Shown one piece after another: positions 41,525 to 51,369 of a DNA stretch of 64,000 nucleotides (position 1 is its first letter; the number at the start of each line of letters is the position of its first letter). Below the pieces are notes generated by a model. That model did not search any database. It was not told where the DNA came from and saw only the letters and a list, made by a program, of their open reading frames with translations. The translations under genes were made by a program, and so were the position numbers. This DNA is from Stentor coeruleus (Eukaryota; Ciliophora; Heterotrichea; Heterotrichida; Stentoridae), in assembly GCA_001970955.1 (NCBI GenBank), contig MPUH01000139.1:32817-96816 (forward strand), in the 5' to 3' direction.

Positions 41525-43570
41525 CTATTTTTTGTTTTTAGCTCTACTTTTCTTAAGACTTTCAAGTTGCCTTTTTCCTTGTGAATCAGGAAAACCTTCA
41601 AGCTCAAAATAATGTGGTGCTAACTCAAGTAGCCAAATTGGGTTAATAATACTAACAGTTCTTATATAATTTTTTGATGTCAAAATATATTCATGATATA
41701 AAACCCATTCAGGTCTAAAAGCTAAAGTAGTTGATGGGTGAATAGCTACACATTGTTTTTCTTTCAATGTTGCATAAATACTACTTTTCTCTTTACAAGC
41801 TACCTGTGTGAAAAATCCACTACAAATGCATTTTCTTATATTTTCGCTTCTCCCACGTTCTTCTGAAAGAACCTGAAGCCCAAGTTTATTGAATTTTACA
41901 AGAAGCTGGTCACGAATTTCTGCTGCTGCTCTCATACTTCTTGGGTTTATAAAATTATGACTACACCAATCTTGTCTTTGTCCTTCTCGAATATATGCTG
42001 AAAATACACTAATTAAAGTTAAATGGTCTCCATCTTGATGAGCAAATTGAGCTTTAGCCTTATCAGCAACTTCACCTGATTCTTTTGGTCTTAAAAATGG
42101 ATTTTGAACAGAAAGCATAGCACATAATGTTAGAATATCATCACTACATTTAAACCTTTCACTTGTTATAAGAATTTTACTAAGTTCAGGGTCTAAAGGG
42201 AATTCTGATATAAGCGACCCAAGTTCTGTTAGATCTCCTTCATCATCTAAAGCTCCAAGAAAATTCAGAATTTCAAGTGCTCGCATCATAGTTTCTGGTG
42301 CAGGAGGGTCCATGAAATCAAATTTAACCAGATTATCTATTCCCATTACCCTTAATGTTAAAACCACACTAGTCAAATTAGATCTTAAAATCTCAGGATG
42401 AGTAGTTTCTTGTAATTCTGATCTATAAGTTTCTTCTGTATATAATCTATAACATTTACCAGGTTGAGTACGCCCAGCACGTCCAGCTCTTTGTTTAGCT
42501 GAAGCTTTAGATATAGGTGATACCATTAAACTTTCTACTCTCATTCTTGGATTATATACTTTTTGTTTAGATAATCCTGAGTCTACAACATAAACAACAC
42601 CATCAATTGTTAGAGAAGTTTCAGCTATGTTTGTAGCTATAATACATTTTCTTCCAGGGATGTTTTTTGTATTCGGTCCTGGTGCGGGTTCAAATATTTT
42701 CTGTTGTGCTGATGGAGGAAGTGTTGAATATAAAGGTATTACTAGTAATTTCCCTACACTTTCACCGTATTTGTTTGCTTCTTTTTTTATGTTCCTACAA
42801 GCGGTTTCTATTTCTTCTTCACCAGTAAGGAATACTAGGATATCCCCAGGGTCTTCAAAAGCGTGTATTTGCATTACAGTTTTTACTGCAGCAGCGACGT
42901 AATCTTCTTCGGCTACTTGTGTAAAAAAAACTTCTACTGGGAAAAGCCTTCCAGGGACGCTTAATAAGGGGGCCCCTTCAAAATAATGTTGGAATTTATC
43001 GGCGTTTAATGTAGCACTCATGACTATAACTTTTAAATCTCGACGTTTTTGTAAGACTTCTTTCATAAGTCCGAAGAGAATGTCTGTTGCTAAGGTCCGC
43101 TCATGAGCTTCATCTAAGATTATAATGTCATATTGATCAAGTGTTGGATGTTTCATGGCTTCTCTAAGAAGCATACCATCTGTTAAGTATTTAAGCAATG
43201 TAGACTCACTTGAACACTCATCAAATCTTACTGAATAACCAACATGCTCGCCTAGTTTTACATCCATTTCTTCAGCAACTCTTTTTGCAACACTCATCGC
43301 TGCGACTCTTCTTGGCTGTGTACATGCAACTTTTTTTTGTAGGCCTGCTAAATATTGAGGCACTTGAGTTGTCTTACCAGAACCTGTTTCTCCTTGTAAG
43401 ATAATCACTTGATGCAGTTTGAGAAGATTTTCTAGTTGTAGTAAAGCTTCATAGACTGGTAAGGATTTACGGTCTTTTAGGAGTTTTGTATAGTTGGATG
43501 AATAAGGTTTTTGAGTTAGTGGGTTTCTGGTTGGTGCTGCACGAGGACTCCGAGACCTTCTGCGTTCCAT
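41525..43570 (-). CDS. DHX15: DEAH-box RNA helicase PRP43/DHX15
   Basis: A 681-aa ATPase that disassembles the post-splicing intron-lariat spliceosome and acts in ribosome biogenesis. Motifs: I GETGSGKTTQ (about 60-69), DEAH (153-156), SATL (185-188), and QRAGRAGR (about 363), then the winged-helix/ratchet and OB-fold regions with FLRPKE, YIREGQRQDWC and YILTSKNYIRTVS near the end. A short Arg/Ser-rich N-terminus (RRRSRSPRAA) replaces the longer one in animals. DHX15/PRP43 is the best match because of overall length and C-terminal region; PRP2, PRP16 and PRP22 are larger. Confidence 0.92.
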   Translation of the reverse strand: MERRRSRSPRAAPTRNPLTQKPYSSNYTKLLKDRKSLPVYEALLQLENLLKLHQVIILQGETGSGKTTQVPQYLAGLQKKVACTQPRRVAAMSVAKRVAEEMDVKLGEHVGYSVRFDECSSESTLLKYLTDGMLLREAMKHPTLDQYDIIILDEAHERTLATDILFGLMKEVLQKRRDLKVIVMSATLNADKFQHYFEGAPLLSVPGRLFPVEVFFTQVAEEDYVAAAVKTVMQIHAFEDPGDILVFLTGEEEIETACRNIKKEANKYGESVGKLLVIPLYSTLPPSAQQKIFEPAPGPNTKNIPGRKCIIATNIAETSLTIDGVVYVVDSGLSKQKVYNPRMRVESLMVSPISKASAKQRAGRAGRTQPGKCYRLYTEETYRSELQETTHPEILRSNLTSVVLTLRVMGIDNLVKFDFMDPPAPETMMRALEILNFLGALDDEGDLTELGSLISEFPLDPELSKILITSERFKCSDDILTLCAMLSVQNPFLRPKESGEVADKAKAQFAHQDGDHLTLISVFSAYIREGQRQDWCSHNFINPRSMRAAAEIRDQLLVKFNKLGLQVLSEERGRSENIRKCICSGFFTQVACKEKSSIYATLKEKQCVAIHPSTTLAFRPEWVLYHEYILTSKNYIRTVSIINPIWLLELAPHYFELEGFPDSQGKRQLESLKKSRAKNKK

Positions 43571-44138
43571 TTATATTAGCTATTTTAGTGTTTAGATGGT
43601 CAGATGATGTTATAAAATTTGAAGCTTATGAAATGTGATTTTTTTGGATTTTGGTAAGGAAATTAAGCTTTGTGATGATGGTTTGAAGTTTGGAATTTTT
43701 TTTTTAAATAAAATTGGAATGAATTTAGTATATTCGTATATTTTTGTAAGCAGAGAAAAAATAATAATGCTATGTTTTTATAAATGAATAGTTTTTCTGT
43801 GATTGAATTATGAGATTTCTGTTCCTCTTATATACTATGGATTATTTCTACGTAATAATATAATCTATTTAATAAAACAACATCTTCATAATCTTTTATT
43901 AAAAACCTTTAGCAAAAATCTAAATATTCTATTAAATAAAACCCTTTTCTTTTTCCCACACTTCATCCCCAGCTAAAAATTGTACAAAAAAAATCATATC
44001 TTCTAAAAAACTAGCCAGCATTCTATTATAAAAATAATTTTAAATTCAGCCCACAACTTAATGCTAATCAAAATCATCACATATTCATTTCATCAAATAT
44101 TCAAATCTTTATCTAAATCTCATTAAAAATTATAAAAA
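43571..44138. other. Intergenic, divergent
   Basis: AT-rich, 568 bases between divergent starts (PRP43 and the LITAF-domain gene). No motif recognised. Confidence 0.5.
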
Positions 44139-44690
44139 ATGGATTCCGGTGACAGAAGACCACTTGTAGAGAATAATCAAGGGGGACCTCAAGGCTTCGG
44201 CCAGCCTGCCCCTCAAGCATATCCCCCATCAAATTACGCTCCACAAAACTATCCTCCACAAAATTATCCTCCTGCAAACTATATGCCTTCAGGACCTCAA
44301 CCAGGATATCCAGGTGCATATGTTCCACCTCCTAACTCAGGTCAATATGCTCAACCTCTTAATTCAGGTCCTTATCCTCCAGCATATCCTCCTCAGAATC
44401 AGCCTCGTTATATAGTTCAACCATTACAACCTGGTTTTGGTGGGCAAATTGTTGGTGCTAATTTTCTAATTCTTGGAGATATGGCTACTGAAGTTGTATG
44501 CCCACATTGCAGACAAACAGTTCTTACTAATGTTCAGAAAAGAGCTGGAAATACAGCATGGATTATTTGCCTTATATTGTGCTGCTTTTGCTTCCCGTTC
44601 TGTATTTATCCACTTATATGCGACCCTTGCTTAGATACTTATCATATTTGCCCTGCATGTCAGCAAGTTATATCGATTAAAACACCTTAG
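44139..44690 (+). CDS. LITAF-domain membrane protein
   Basis: A 183-aa protein. The first 90 residues are Pro/Tyr/Gln-rich with repeated YPPQNYPP-type units, as in many endosomal adaptor-binding LITAF proteins. The C-terminal LITAF domain (about 115-183) has the two zinc-binding knuckles, CPHCRQ and CPACQQ, flanking a hydrophobic, Cys-rich stretch (IICLILCCFCFPFC) that inserts into the membrane monotopically, plus DTYHICP. Family members sit on late endosomes/lysosomes. The codons are notably less AT-rich in the Pro-rich part. Confidence 0.9.
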   Translation: MDSGDRRPLVENNQGGPQGFGQPAPQAYPPSNYAPQNYPPQNYPPANYMPSGPQPGYPGAYVPPPNSGQYAQPLNSGPYPPAYPPQNQPRYIVQPLQPGFGGQIVGANFLILGDMATEVVCPHCRQTVLTNVQKRAGNTAWIICLILCCFCFPFCIYPLICDPCLDTYHICPACQQVISIKTP

Positions 44691-44922
44691 TTAGACTATT
44701 ATTTTAGTAATGGGATATTTATTATCTAAGTTGAAGATGAATTTAAATGTTAGTGATTTTGTATTGAAGTAGGATATGAGATAAGAGATTTAATTAAATT
44801 ATATTTTTAGGTTTGAGTATAGGAGAAATGATAGGAGGATTTTTAATGCGGTGGGAGAATGAAAAAGGAAGATGAAGAAAAAGTTAGGTTGAAGATTTTC
44901 AAACTAAAATTTATTATAATAT

Positions 44923-46944
44923 TTAGCATTCTAATACAGACCAACCATCTATTTTCTTCGGTTCTTCCATTTGGTTTTCATCAAGTATTCCATATATCTT
45001 ACTTAGCGAGATTTTCTTTGGCACCCTCAAAATATTCCTAAAAGGTGGAGGAGGATATTGTTTAAGCATCATCATTCCCCAATCAATTGATTCGAAAAAC
45101 TTGTGCGCTTTGATTTCTTCAGCATCAGATTTCGAAGCCCCAAGTCTTTTTTTAGGATTTCTTATAAGCAATTTCGATATAAGATCTTTAGCTTCTTCTG
45201 ATAATGATCCTTTAAATTTTAATGGTGCTGATTTTATATTTTTATATAATATTTCACGTGTTGGATGATAATAAGGAGGTTCACCTATAAGCATTTCATA
45301 TAAAATAGCTCCAAGTATATACCAGTCAATTGATTTTGTATGTCCTTCACGTTTTACCATCTCTGGGGCAAAATAAGCGGCAGAACCACAAAAGGAAGTT
45401 GTGAGTTTTTTCGAGTTCATGTTTTCTTTTGAAAGCCCGAAATCTGTTATTTTTATATGCCCAGTTTCTTCTATTAATATGTTTTCTGGTTTTAAGTCTC
45501 GGAATAGTATATCTTCCTTGTGAAGAGCTTGGATACCTAAGATTATTTCACTTATATAAAAACGTGCTACGTCTTCTTTGAGGATTTTCTCGCGAGTTAA
45601 TATGTTTCCAAGATCACCGTTTGGGCAGTAGTCCATTACTAAAGCCAACTTTTCTGGGGTTTGAAAAGCGTAATGAAGTTTTACGATAAATGGGTGATTT
45701 AGACGGAGAAGAATATTTCTTTCAGTAAAGGCATACCTTTCCATTCTCCTTTGTATAATCCTTTCTTTATCTAAAACCTTCAAAGCAAAAAGTTCTTTCG
45801 TATCATTTTTCTCAACCAAATACACCGACCCAAAACTCCCTTTCCCAAGCTGCATAGTAGCTGTAAAATCTTTCGGTCCAACTTTTGACTCAGGTATTTT
45901 AAACACAATAGCTTTTTTTTTAACCCCAGATGCAACTTGAATTTTAGGTCTTTCATTAAATAACTTAATATCATTTTGTGTAGGTTCAATCTTTGACTTA
46001 AGCAAAAGTTTATTAACCTGATCTTCTCTTGAATTATGTCTTAAAGTCCTAAAAAATACCTGCCTATTATACCCAGTCATAGGAACATCTTCATTTTTCT
46101 CTTTATAAAACTTATAAAATACCAAAATTGTTTCATAATTCAAAGCAATATCCGCTGGTGTCCTTCCAAAAATATTCCTTAACTCAGGGTTAGCTGATGA
46201 TTTCAAAAGTAATTCAACAATATTTTCATATCCTTGATTTGCAGCATAATGTAAAGCTGTATTATAATCATTATCTACTAAGTCAATCTTAGCTAAAAAA
46301 TCTAACAAAAGTTTGACGATTTTATAATGATTTTGTATCACAGCCAAATGTAAAGGTGTTCTATTCATAGATGTCCGAGCATCAATACAAGGTTTATCAT
46401 CACATAAAAGTAAAAGTTTACATATTTTTTTATAACCTCTTGATGCTGCAATATGTAAAGCAGTCCAATTGTTTAACCCTTGGGCGTTAATTTGAGGAAT
46501 CATATGATGTGGTTGTGAAGGATTTAATAATCGTTTGACATCATCAAAATCATCACTTTCTATAGCTTCCCAAAGTTCTTCGTTGAGTTTTTGGATCACT
46601 TTGAAAAACTGCGATGCTTCTTGTTTGTTAAAAACTCTTGCAGACCTTGTTGAAGATTTGGAATTTAGGTAAAGAGAAGAATCATCTTTACTTGCTTCGA
46701 ATTTCATAGATTCCATATCGGAAATACTTATTGAATGAGAGATATCCATGCTTTTATCAAATGTAGCGTATGTGTTACACCTTGGAAATGGTTCCAAGAT
46801 GCTTATATCAGGTTCTTGATCTGCTTCGTCTATTGTCGGCATATAGTCTATGAGTTCACGTTTTAGGATTTGATTCACTTGAATACGTAGTTTTGATACT
46901 GATTCCTCATTTCCTTCGCTTGAAGACTGGTCGTAAACTTCCAT
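44923..46944 (-). CDS. AGC-family protein kinase with N-terminal ankyrin repeats
   Basis: A 673-aa protein starting at MEVYDQSSSE (ATG 46942-46944); an upstream in-frame ATG at 46992 would add a Phe/Asn/Tyr-rich leader and is less likely. About four ankyrin repeats occupy residues 145-290 (NWTALHIAASRGYKKICKLL, RTPLHLAVIQNHYKIVKLLL, NTALHYAANQGYENIVELLL, GRTPADIAL). The kinase domain (about 365-625) has GKGSFGSVYL, ALKVL, FRDLKPENIL, DFGLSKENM, CGSAAYFAPE. The catalytic core is S6K/PKB-like, but I see no hydrophobic motif. The ankyrin-AGC arrangement is uncommon outside protists. Confidence 0.9.
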   Translation of the reverse strand: MEVYDQSSSEGNEESVSKLRIQVNQILKRELIDYMPTIDEADQEPDISILEPFPRCNTYATFDKSMDISHSISISDMESMKFEASKDDSSLYLNSKSSTRSARVFNKQEASQFFKVIQKLNEELWEAIESDDFDDVKRLLNPSQPHHMIPQINAQGLNNWTALHIAASRGYKKICKLLLLCDDKPCIDARTSMNRTPLHLAVIQNHYKIVKLLLDFLAKIDLVDNDYNTALHYAANQGYENIVELLLKSSANPELRNIFGRTPADIALNYETILVFYKFYKEKNEDVPMTGYNRQVFFRTLRHNSREDQVNKLLLKSKIEPTQNDIKLFNERPKIQVASGVKKKAIVFKIPESKVGPKDFTATMQLGKGSFGSVYLVEKNDTKELFALKVLDKERIIQRRMERYAFTERNILLRLNHPFIVKLHYAFQTPEKLALVMDYCPNGDLGNILTREKILKEDVARFYISEIILGIQALHKEDILFRDLKPENILIEETGHIKITDFGLSKENMNSKKLTTSFCGSAAYFAPEMVKREGHTKSIDWYILGAILYEMLIGEPPYYHPTREILYKNIKSAPLKFKGSLSEEAKDLISKLLIRNPKKRLGASKSDAEEIKAHKFFESIDWGMMMLKQYPPPPFRNILRVPKKISLSKIYGILDENQMEEPKKIDGWSVLEC

Positions 46945-47016
46945 GATTTTATTATTATTATAAACGAAAAATCGGCAAAAGTCAAAATCCAATTTCCCCT
47001 GTAGTTGTAATTAGGA

Positions 47017-47760
47017 TTATCTATGCTGATCTTCATCATATCCCAGCTTGTCTATAATTTTTGCAGGCCATTCACTAATTATCCATATATAATGAGAGAA
47101 TATAAGTCCTCCAACAATATCAATACCATAATGACATCTTACAAGAACCATTACAATAGCCTCACAGAATATACAAAAAATTGAATACCCTAACAATCTA
47201 TTATGTCCATGTTCATAGAAAAACATCCCACAAAATAGCATAACACCAACATGTCCAGAAAAGAAAAAATCTGAACTTTTGACATAAGTTACAAGTACTG
47301 AGTAAAATCCAGGAAATTCCCATATAAATCCTTCAGGAAAACCTAGGATTGTTGCAGCTTGTAATGAGCCTCTAAATATAAAAAATGACACTGAAAAAAC
47401 TAATGGCTTCCAGGTTGTACCCCAAAGTCCATAAAGTACAGCAAAACATAGTAAATTAATATCAATAAGTGTCGATGAAAAAATCTCAAATGAATTTTTG
47501 ACTTGAGGGTTTAAGGCAAAATACTTATTCAAAGAATTTGTCATATCAAAAACTTTATCAACCATACACTGTTTATAAGACACAACTGGCATGTTGATTC
47601 TAGTCACCAAATAAATCGTTAAAATCACAACCAACAAACCCCCAAGTCGAATAAAAAAGTGTCTTTTCTTCTTTTCATTATCCCAATTATGCATAAAATA
47701 CCTATACAATTTTCCTTCATATCTTCTAACCTTAGCCTCTCCAAGCAAAGAGTTTTCCAT
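47017..47760 (-). CDS. PAP2-superfamily membrane enzyme, sphingomyelin-synthase-like
   Basis: A 247-aa multi-pass membrane protein with about six hydrophobic helices. The catalytic signature of the PAP2/lipid phosphatase fold is visible: SSDFFFSGHVGVML (SGH) and VRCHYGIDIVGG (R-x-HY-x-x-D). The pairing SDFFFSGH ... HYGIDI resembles the PAP2_C subgroup containing sphingomyelin and ceramide phosphoethanolamine synthases. It would transfer a phospho-headgroup in Golgi or plasma membrane; the exact substrate is not determinable. Start of the downstream kinase gene is 72 bp away on the same strand. Confidence 0.85.
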   Translation of the reverse strand: MENSLLGEAKVRRYEGKLYRYFMHNWDNEKKKRHFFIRLGGLLVVILTIYLVTRINMPVVSYKQCMVDKVFDMTNSLNKYFALNPQVKNSFEIFSSTLIDINLLCFAVLYGLWGTTWKPLVFSVSFFIFRGSLQAATILGFPEGFIWEFPGFYSVLVTYVKSSDFFFSGHVGVMLFCGMFFYEHGHNRLLGYSIFCIFCEAIVMVLVRCHYGIDIVGGLIFSHYIWIISEWPAKIIDKLGYDEDQHR

Positions 47761-47815
47761 GAATTTTATAAGTAAAAAAAATTTTTTTTTTATATAATGA
47801 AAGCTTAGGTTATAA

Positions 47816-49588
47816 TTAAAGATTTTGCATTTTCTGCTTTTTAGACTTAGACCAGGTTCTAACCATAGACTTAATAATCTCTAACTGGTCCATAATTCCT
47901 GAACTATCTGGGGATAGATCATTTATATCACCACCTAATCCAAGGCTTAAATTAACTAAATGTTGTTTCATTTTTATTGTCAACTCCATAGCTTCAGATA
48001 TATCATTAATCCCAGCTATCATATATCCAAGAATTGTACTAAAACTAGTTACTAATTGTATATCTCTTTGTGAAAAACCCCCACTTTTATTACCAAGTTG
48101 CATTATTCCATAAATCGTATTATTAGGGCCATTTAAACAGCTCATAAAACAAGTGTTAAGGTCAGAAGCTGAGGCGATATTGTCGATTTCAGGGTTATAA
48201 AGATGTTTTTTTTTAACATTTTCAAATATATGATAAGTTCGGCCTTTGTATGTTTCCCCAGTCAATCCCATGGTTATTGGGAATCGAATAATATCTTGAG
48301 AAAATTTCTCATCTTGACTTGATGAATAAGCTAATGTATAAAACTCTTGGCTTTCTTCATCTACAAAAACAACTCCTGCAGTCTCACATTCAAAGAACTT
48401 CGGCAAAAGCTGATCTACTGAATTAGCCAAACTCTGATGATTACGAGCTCTTGAAATCCCAGCTGATACATTCACAACATCAACAAGCTGCTCTCTTAAA
48501 AACTTTTCTTTCTTTAATGACACAACAATTTTTACACAAGCTGCCATATGTGACATGAGTATCGATATAAATTTCTCATCATTTGAATCAAAAGGTCTTG
48601 ATGGATTTAAACATTGTATGATTATACTTGGTTCTTTCTGTAAAGATACGCTTTGAATAAGTTTTTCAGTTGTCCTCACTCCTGTTATAATTTCTTCAAC
48701 TTTACTAAATAATGGTTCAACAACATCACATGATGGGTCTGTATGTAATTGTACCCATGTATTTCCTAATAATACTCTTTGTACATGTTGAATACTTTGA
48801 AAATATTGAACATAAACTTGTTGTAAACTTGGGGATACTATGTATATTGAAATTTTTTGACATGATGTGATTTGGCGAATAGCTTCACAAAGTTTAGTTA
48901 ATATTAGAGGTATTGTTGTTGATTCAGTCATTTCTTTAACGTGTTGTTCGATTATAGGTAATACTTTTACACGATGCTTGTCTGTATTACGGGCTTTTGG
49001 AGGATCACCCCAGCTTTTTTTTATGCTTGGGAGAACTGACTCTGCGTCGTCTGCTGTTACGGTATCGATAGTTTGGATTTTTTGGAAACCAATTTCAGAG
49101 ATGATTTTGCGGTATCTTTTGATACTTCCTTCGATACGTTTGTTTTCTTGGACGATGGACTCGTAGCGCTTTTTCATCCGCTCAGCATCCATACGGTATT
49201 TTTCTATGTCTCCATGAGCGTCTTCGAGTTGTTTTTTTACATCTGCGACTATCAAATCCTGAACAAAAAAGTGAATTTCCGAAGAATTAAGATCCAGTTT
49301 TTCCGAAAGCAAAGTTTTGTTTATATTCTGTAGTTTTTCCAACTGCATAGACAAATCTTCTACTGTTTTCTCCAGCAGCCTAACCCTCTCTCTACTAATT
49401 TTAACAATTGTTTCCATTTCTGTAAGTTTGAGTTTCAATGATTTAACTGTAGGATCAAGAGAATTATTCCTTGTTTTCGAAAATTCAATATTTGGGAACT
49501 CAACCAAATTTGATTTCAAAGACTCATAACCTTGTAAACTTTTATGTAAATCAGTCGCATTGCCGAAGCTATTCCTCAAAGTTCTCAT
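47816..49588 (-). CDS. Coiled-coil protein with tandem GAF domains
   Basis: A 590-aa protein. Residues 45-175 are coiled coil. GAF-like domain 1 (about 210-365) includes KISIYIVSPSLQQVYVQYF; GAF domain 2 (about 385-545) includes AGVVFVDEESQEFYTLAYS, FPITMGLTGETYKG, YGIMQLGNKSGGFSQRDIQL. The NK-x-G-F--xD ending is typical of cyclic-nucleotide or small-ligand GAF domains. There is no phosphodiesterase, cyclase or kinase domain attached, so it looks like a stand-alone sensor or scaffold. Similar proteins occur in ciliates and flagellates. Ends 55 bp upstream of the PAP2-like start. Confidence 0.85.
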   Translation of the reverse strand: MRTLRNSFGNATDLHKSLQGYESLKSNLVEFPNIEFSKTRNNSLDPTVKSLKLKLTEMETIVKISRERVRLLEKTVEDLSMQLEKLQNINKTLLSEKLDLNSSEIHFFVQDLIVADVKKQLEDAHGDIEKYRMDAERMKKRYESIVQENKRIEGSIKRYRKIISEIGFQKIQTIDTVTADDAESVLPSIKKSWGDPPKARNTDKHRVKVLPIIEQHVKEMTESTTIPLILTKLCEAIRQITSCQKISIYIVSPSLQQVYVQYFQSIQHVQRVLLGNTWVQLHTDPSCDVVEPLFSKVEEIITGVRTTEKLIQSVSLQKEPSIIIQCLNPSRPFDSNDEKFISILMSHMAACVKIVVSLKKEKFLREQLVDVVNVSAGISRARNHQSLANSVDQLLPKFFECETAGVVFVDEESQEFYTLAYSSSQDEKFSQDIIRFPITMGLTGETYKGRTYHIFENVKKKHLYNPEIDNIASASDLNTCFMSCLNGPNNTIYGIMQLGNKSGGFSQRDIQLVTSFSTILGYMIAGINDISEAMELTIKMKQHLVNLSLGLGGDINDLSPDSSGIMDQLEIIKSMVRTWSKSKKQKMQNL

Positions 49589-49738
49589 TTTATTTATAAT
49601 AACTTATACCATAAAACTAACTACAAAAACAAATTGCAAAAAGCTTAAATTTTCTATTATTATAATGAAAAAAAAAACCCAATTACCACACTTGAATTTA
49701 TATATCTTCCCTTGTCAACCTTATATTTTCCAATTTAT

Positions 49739-49801
49739 GTTTTACAATAGTTTTTTTCATATTATTTTTNGTTTTACAATAGTTTTTTTCATATTATTTT
49801 T
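49739..49801. repeat. 31-bp direct duplication around the N at 49770
   Basis: 49739-49769 and 49771-49801 are identical. It truncates the CNB-protein frame; probably unmerged contig ends. Confidence 0.85.
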
Positions 49802-51043
49802 TTGTGTGATGATTCTTTCCTTAACAAACTTCATCCATTTATCAAACTTTTTATTTTTCCCCGTATATCCTCGTTTGTTTTCTATCATAGCATTCATGAT
49901 GATTTTTTCTTTTTCCAAAATATCGCTTTTAGACTTTTTAATCATTTTTTCAATTTCCTCTTTGCTTGGGATTTCAGAGTCGTTTTTAAGCATTTCTTGG
50001 TCGCGTGGGTTGAAAAGTTCTTCAAAACTAGACCTGTTTATAATAAACAGTGTGCATTGTGATATCGCTAAAGCTCGGGTCTGTCGAAAAGTTTTATCCA
50101 AAAGCTCAACATGGCCAAAATAATCTTTTGGGCCCAAGGTTTTGACAGGATGATAGATTTTTTTCGTCACTTTTCTAACATTCCATTCTCTTGGGCTTAC
50201 GGGCCATTTATTTTCCTCTAAAATTTTGATTTCAGTCTGTAACTCAATTACCCCTTGTTTTATTATATAAAAAGAGTGACTAAAATCATTTGGTTCATAC
50301 ACAATTTCGCCTTTTGAAAAATTTGAAACAATAATCGCATGGCTAAGCATCATGATTTTCACATCATTCCAGGAGTTAAAAACAGAAATCGACCTTATAA
50401 ATACAATCTGAGATTTTTTTTCATTTTTCTTTACTGTTAGCATTATGTCTTCATAGTCGCTACGTTTGAGTTTGAATAATATCATACTAGACTCAGCTAT
50501 AACTGTCGCAGTTCTACAAACATCATTTTCTAAAGCGTTTTCACCTAACGGATCGCCTTCATCTCTTTGATTTATTCTTTGATTGTATCTATAAATCCCT
50601 GCAATACCTTCATATATAATATACATACAATTCGGTTCATCTTTTTCATGAATAACTATATATATCTTACTCACATCACCAAGTTTATATGTAGAACATG
50701 AAAGTTTATTGCAAACTTTTTTAACAATATCTTTACTCATATTCATGAAAAAAGGTTTATTTTTAATCCAATTTATCAAAGCCTTTTTCTCGTCATTATT
50801 ACGGTTGTTGTGGAGTTTTTGACAAACATCAGCTAGGTTTATGTCGACTTGGTACTTCATTTTCTTGTAGCAGCTTATAAAATCTCTATTAGTTGAAAGC
50901 CAGTCTGGGACAAAGGATTTTAGTTCTTCAATACTGTCGTTTTTTACTCGAAGACGCATTTTTTGATGTGAACCATATCTTTGTGTTGGTCTAAAAGCTA
51001 AATCTCGTGATATTTTTGGTGTAATTGGTGAGAGATGCTTCAT
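49757..51043 (-). CDS. Protein with two cyclic-nucleotide-binding domains (3' end distorted by assembly)
   Basis: 428 residues as written. CNB 1 lies at about 95-215 (VIHEKDEPNCMYIIYEGIAG, GENALENDVCRTATVIAES) and CNB 2 at about 235-345 (DFSHSFYIIKQGVIELQTEI, LGPKDYFGHVELLDKTFRQT). The first has a near-canonical cassette (GE-A----RTAT); the second lacks the usual Glu (FGHVELL). No kinase or channel domain follows. The frame ends a few codons past the N at 49770; if the flanking 31-bp duplication plus N is collapsed, the frame continues to a TAA at 49698-49700, giving about 437 residues. Confidence 0.85.
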   Translation of the reverse strand: MKHLSPITPKISRDLAFRPTQRYGSHQKMRLRVKNDSIEELKSFVPDWLSTNRDFISCYKKMKYQVDINLADVCQKLHNNRNNDEKKALINWIKNKPFFMNMSKDIVKKVCNKLSCSTYKLGDVSKIYIVIHEKDEPNCMYIIYEGIAGIYRYNQRINQRDEGDPLGENALENDVCRTATVIAESSMILFKLKRSDYEDIMLTVKKNEKKSQIVFIRSISVFNSWNDVKIMMLSHAIIVSNFSKGEIVYEPNDFSHSFYIIKQGVIELQTEIKILEENKWPVSPREWNVRKVTKKIYHPVKTLGPKDYFGHVELLDKTFRQTRALAISQCTLFIINRSSFEELFNPRDQEMLKNDSEIPSKEEIEKMIKKSKSDILEKEKIIMNAMIENKRGYTGKNKKFDKWMKFVKERIITQKNNMKKTIVKXKII

Positions 51044-51369
51044 TTTTATATATGTTATGGTTAAAGTATAATTTGCAACTTGCTATAAGATTTTAATATG
51101 ATCATATTATTGTGGTTATAATTTTGAGAAGGTAGTTTTTGTTAATGATTTTGTGATTTAGAGCTTTAAGATTATCGTGCAGATATATTATAATTGGTAA
51201 TATTGTTAATATTTACAAAAGCAAATAAATTATAAAAAACAGGTACTTCCTATGATTAAACCATATAAACTATTAAAAACTGCAAACAATTATAAAAAAA
51301 TTCCTACAAAAATATTCATTCCAACATCCAAAAGTTCCCAATAACAATTTTATCTTAACTATAGCCTAA
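51044..51369. other. Intergenic, no gene seen
   Basis: About 326 AT-rich bases holding the CNB-gene promoter and the DRC7 3' flank (same strand). Confidence 0.5.

Noticed and set aside
46945-46992. Upstream ATG for the ankyrin-AGC kinase
   Set aside because: The extra 16 residues are Phe/Asn/Tyr-rich and read like AT-rich leader; the next ATG is in better context.
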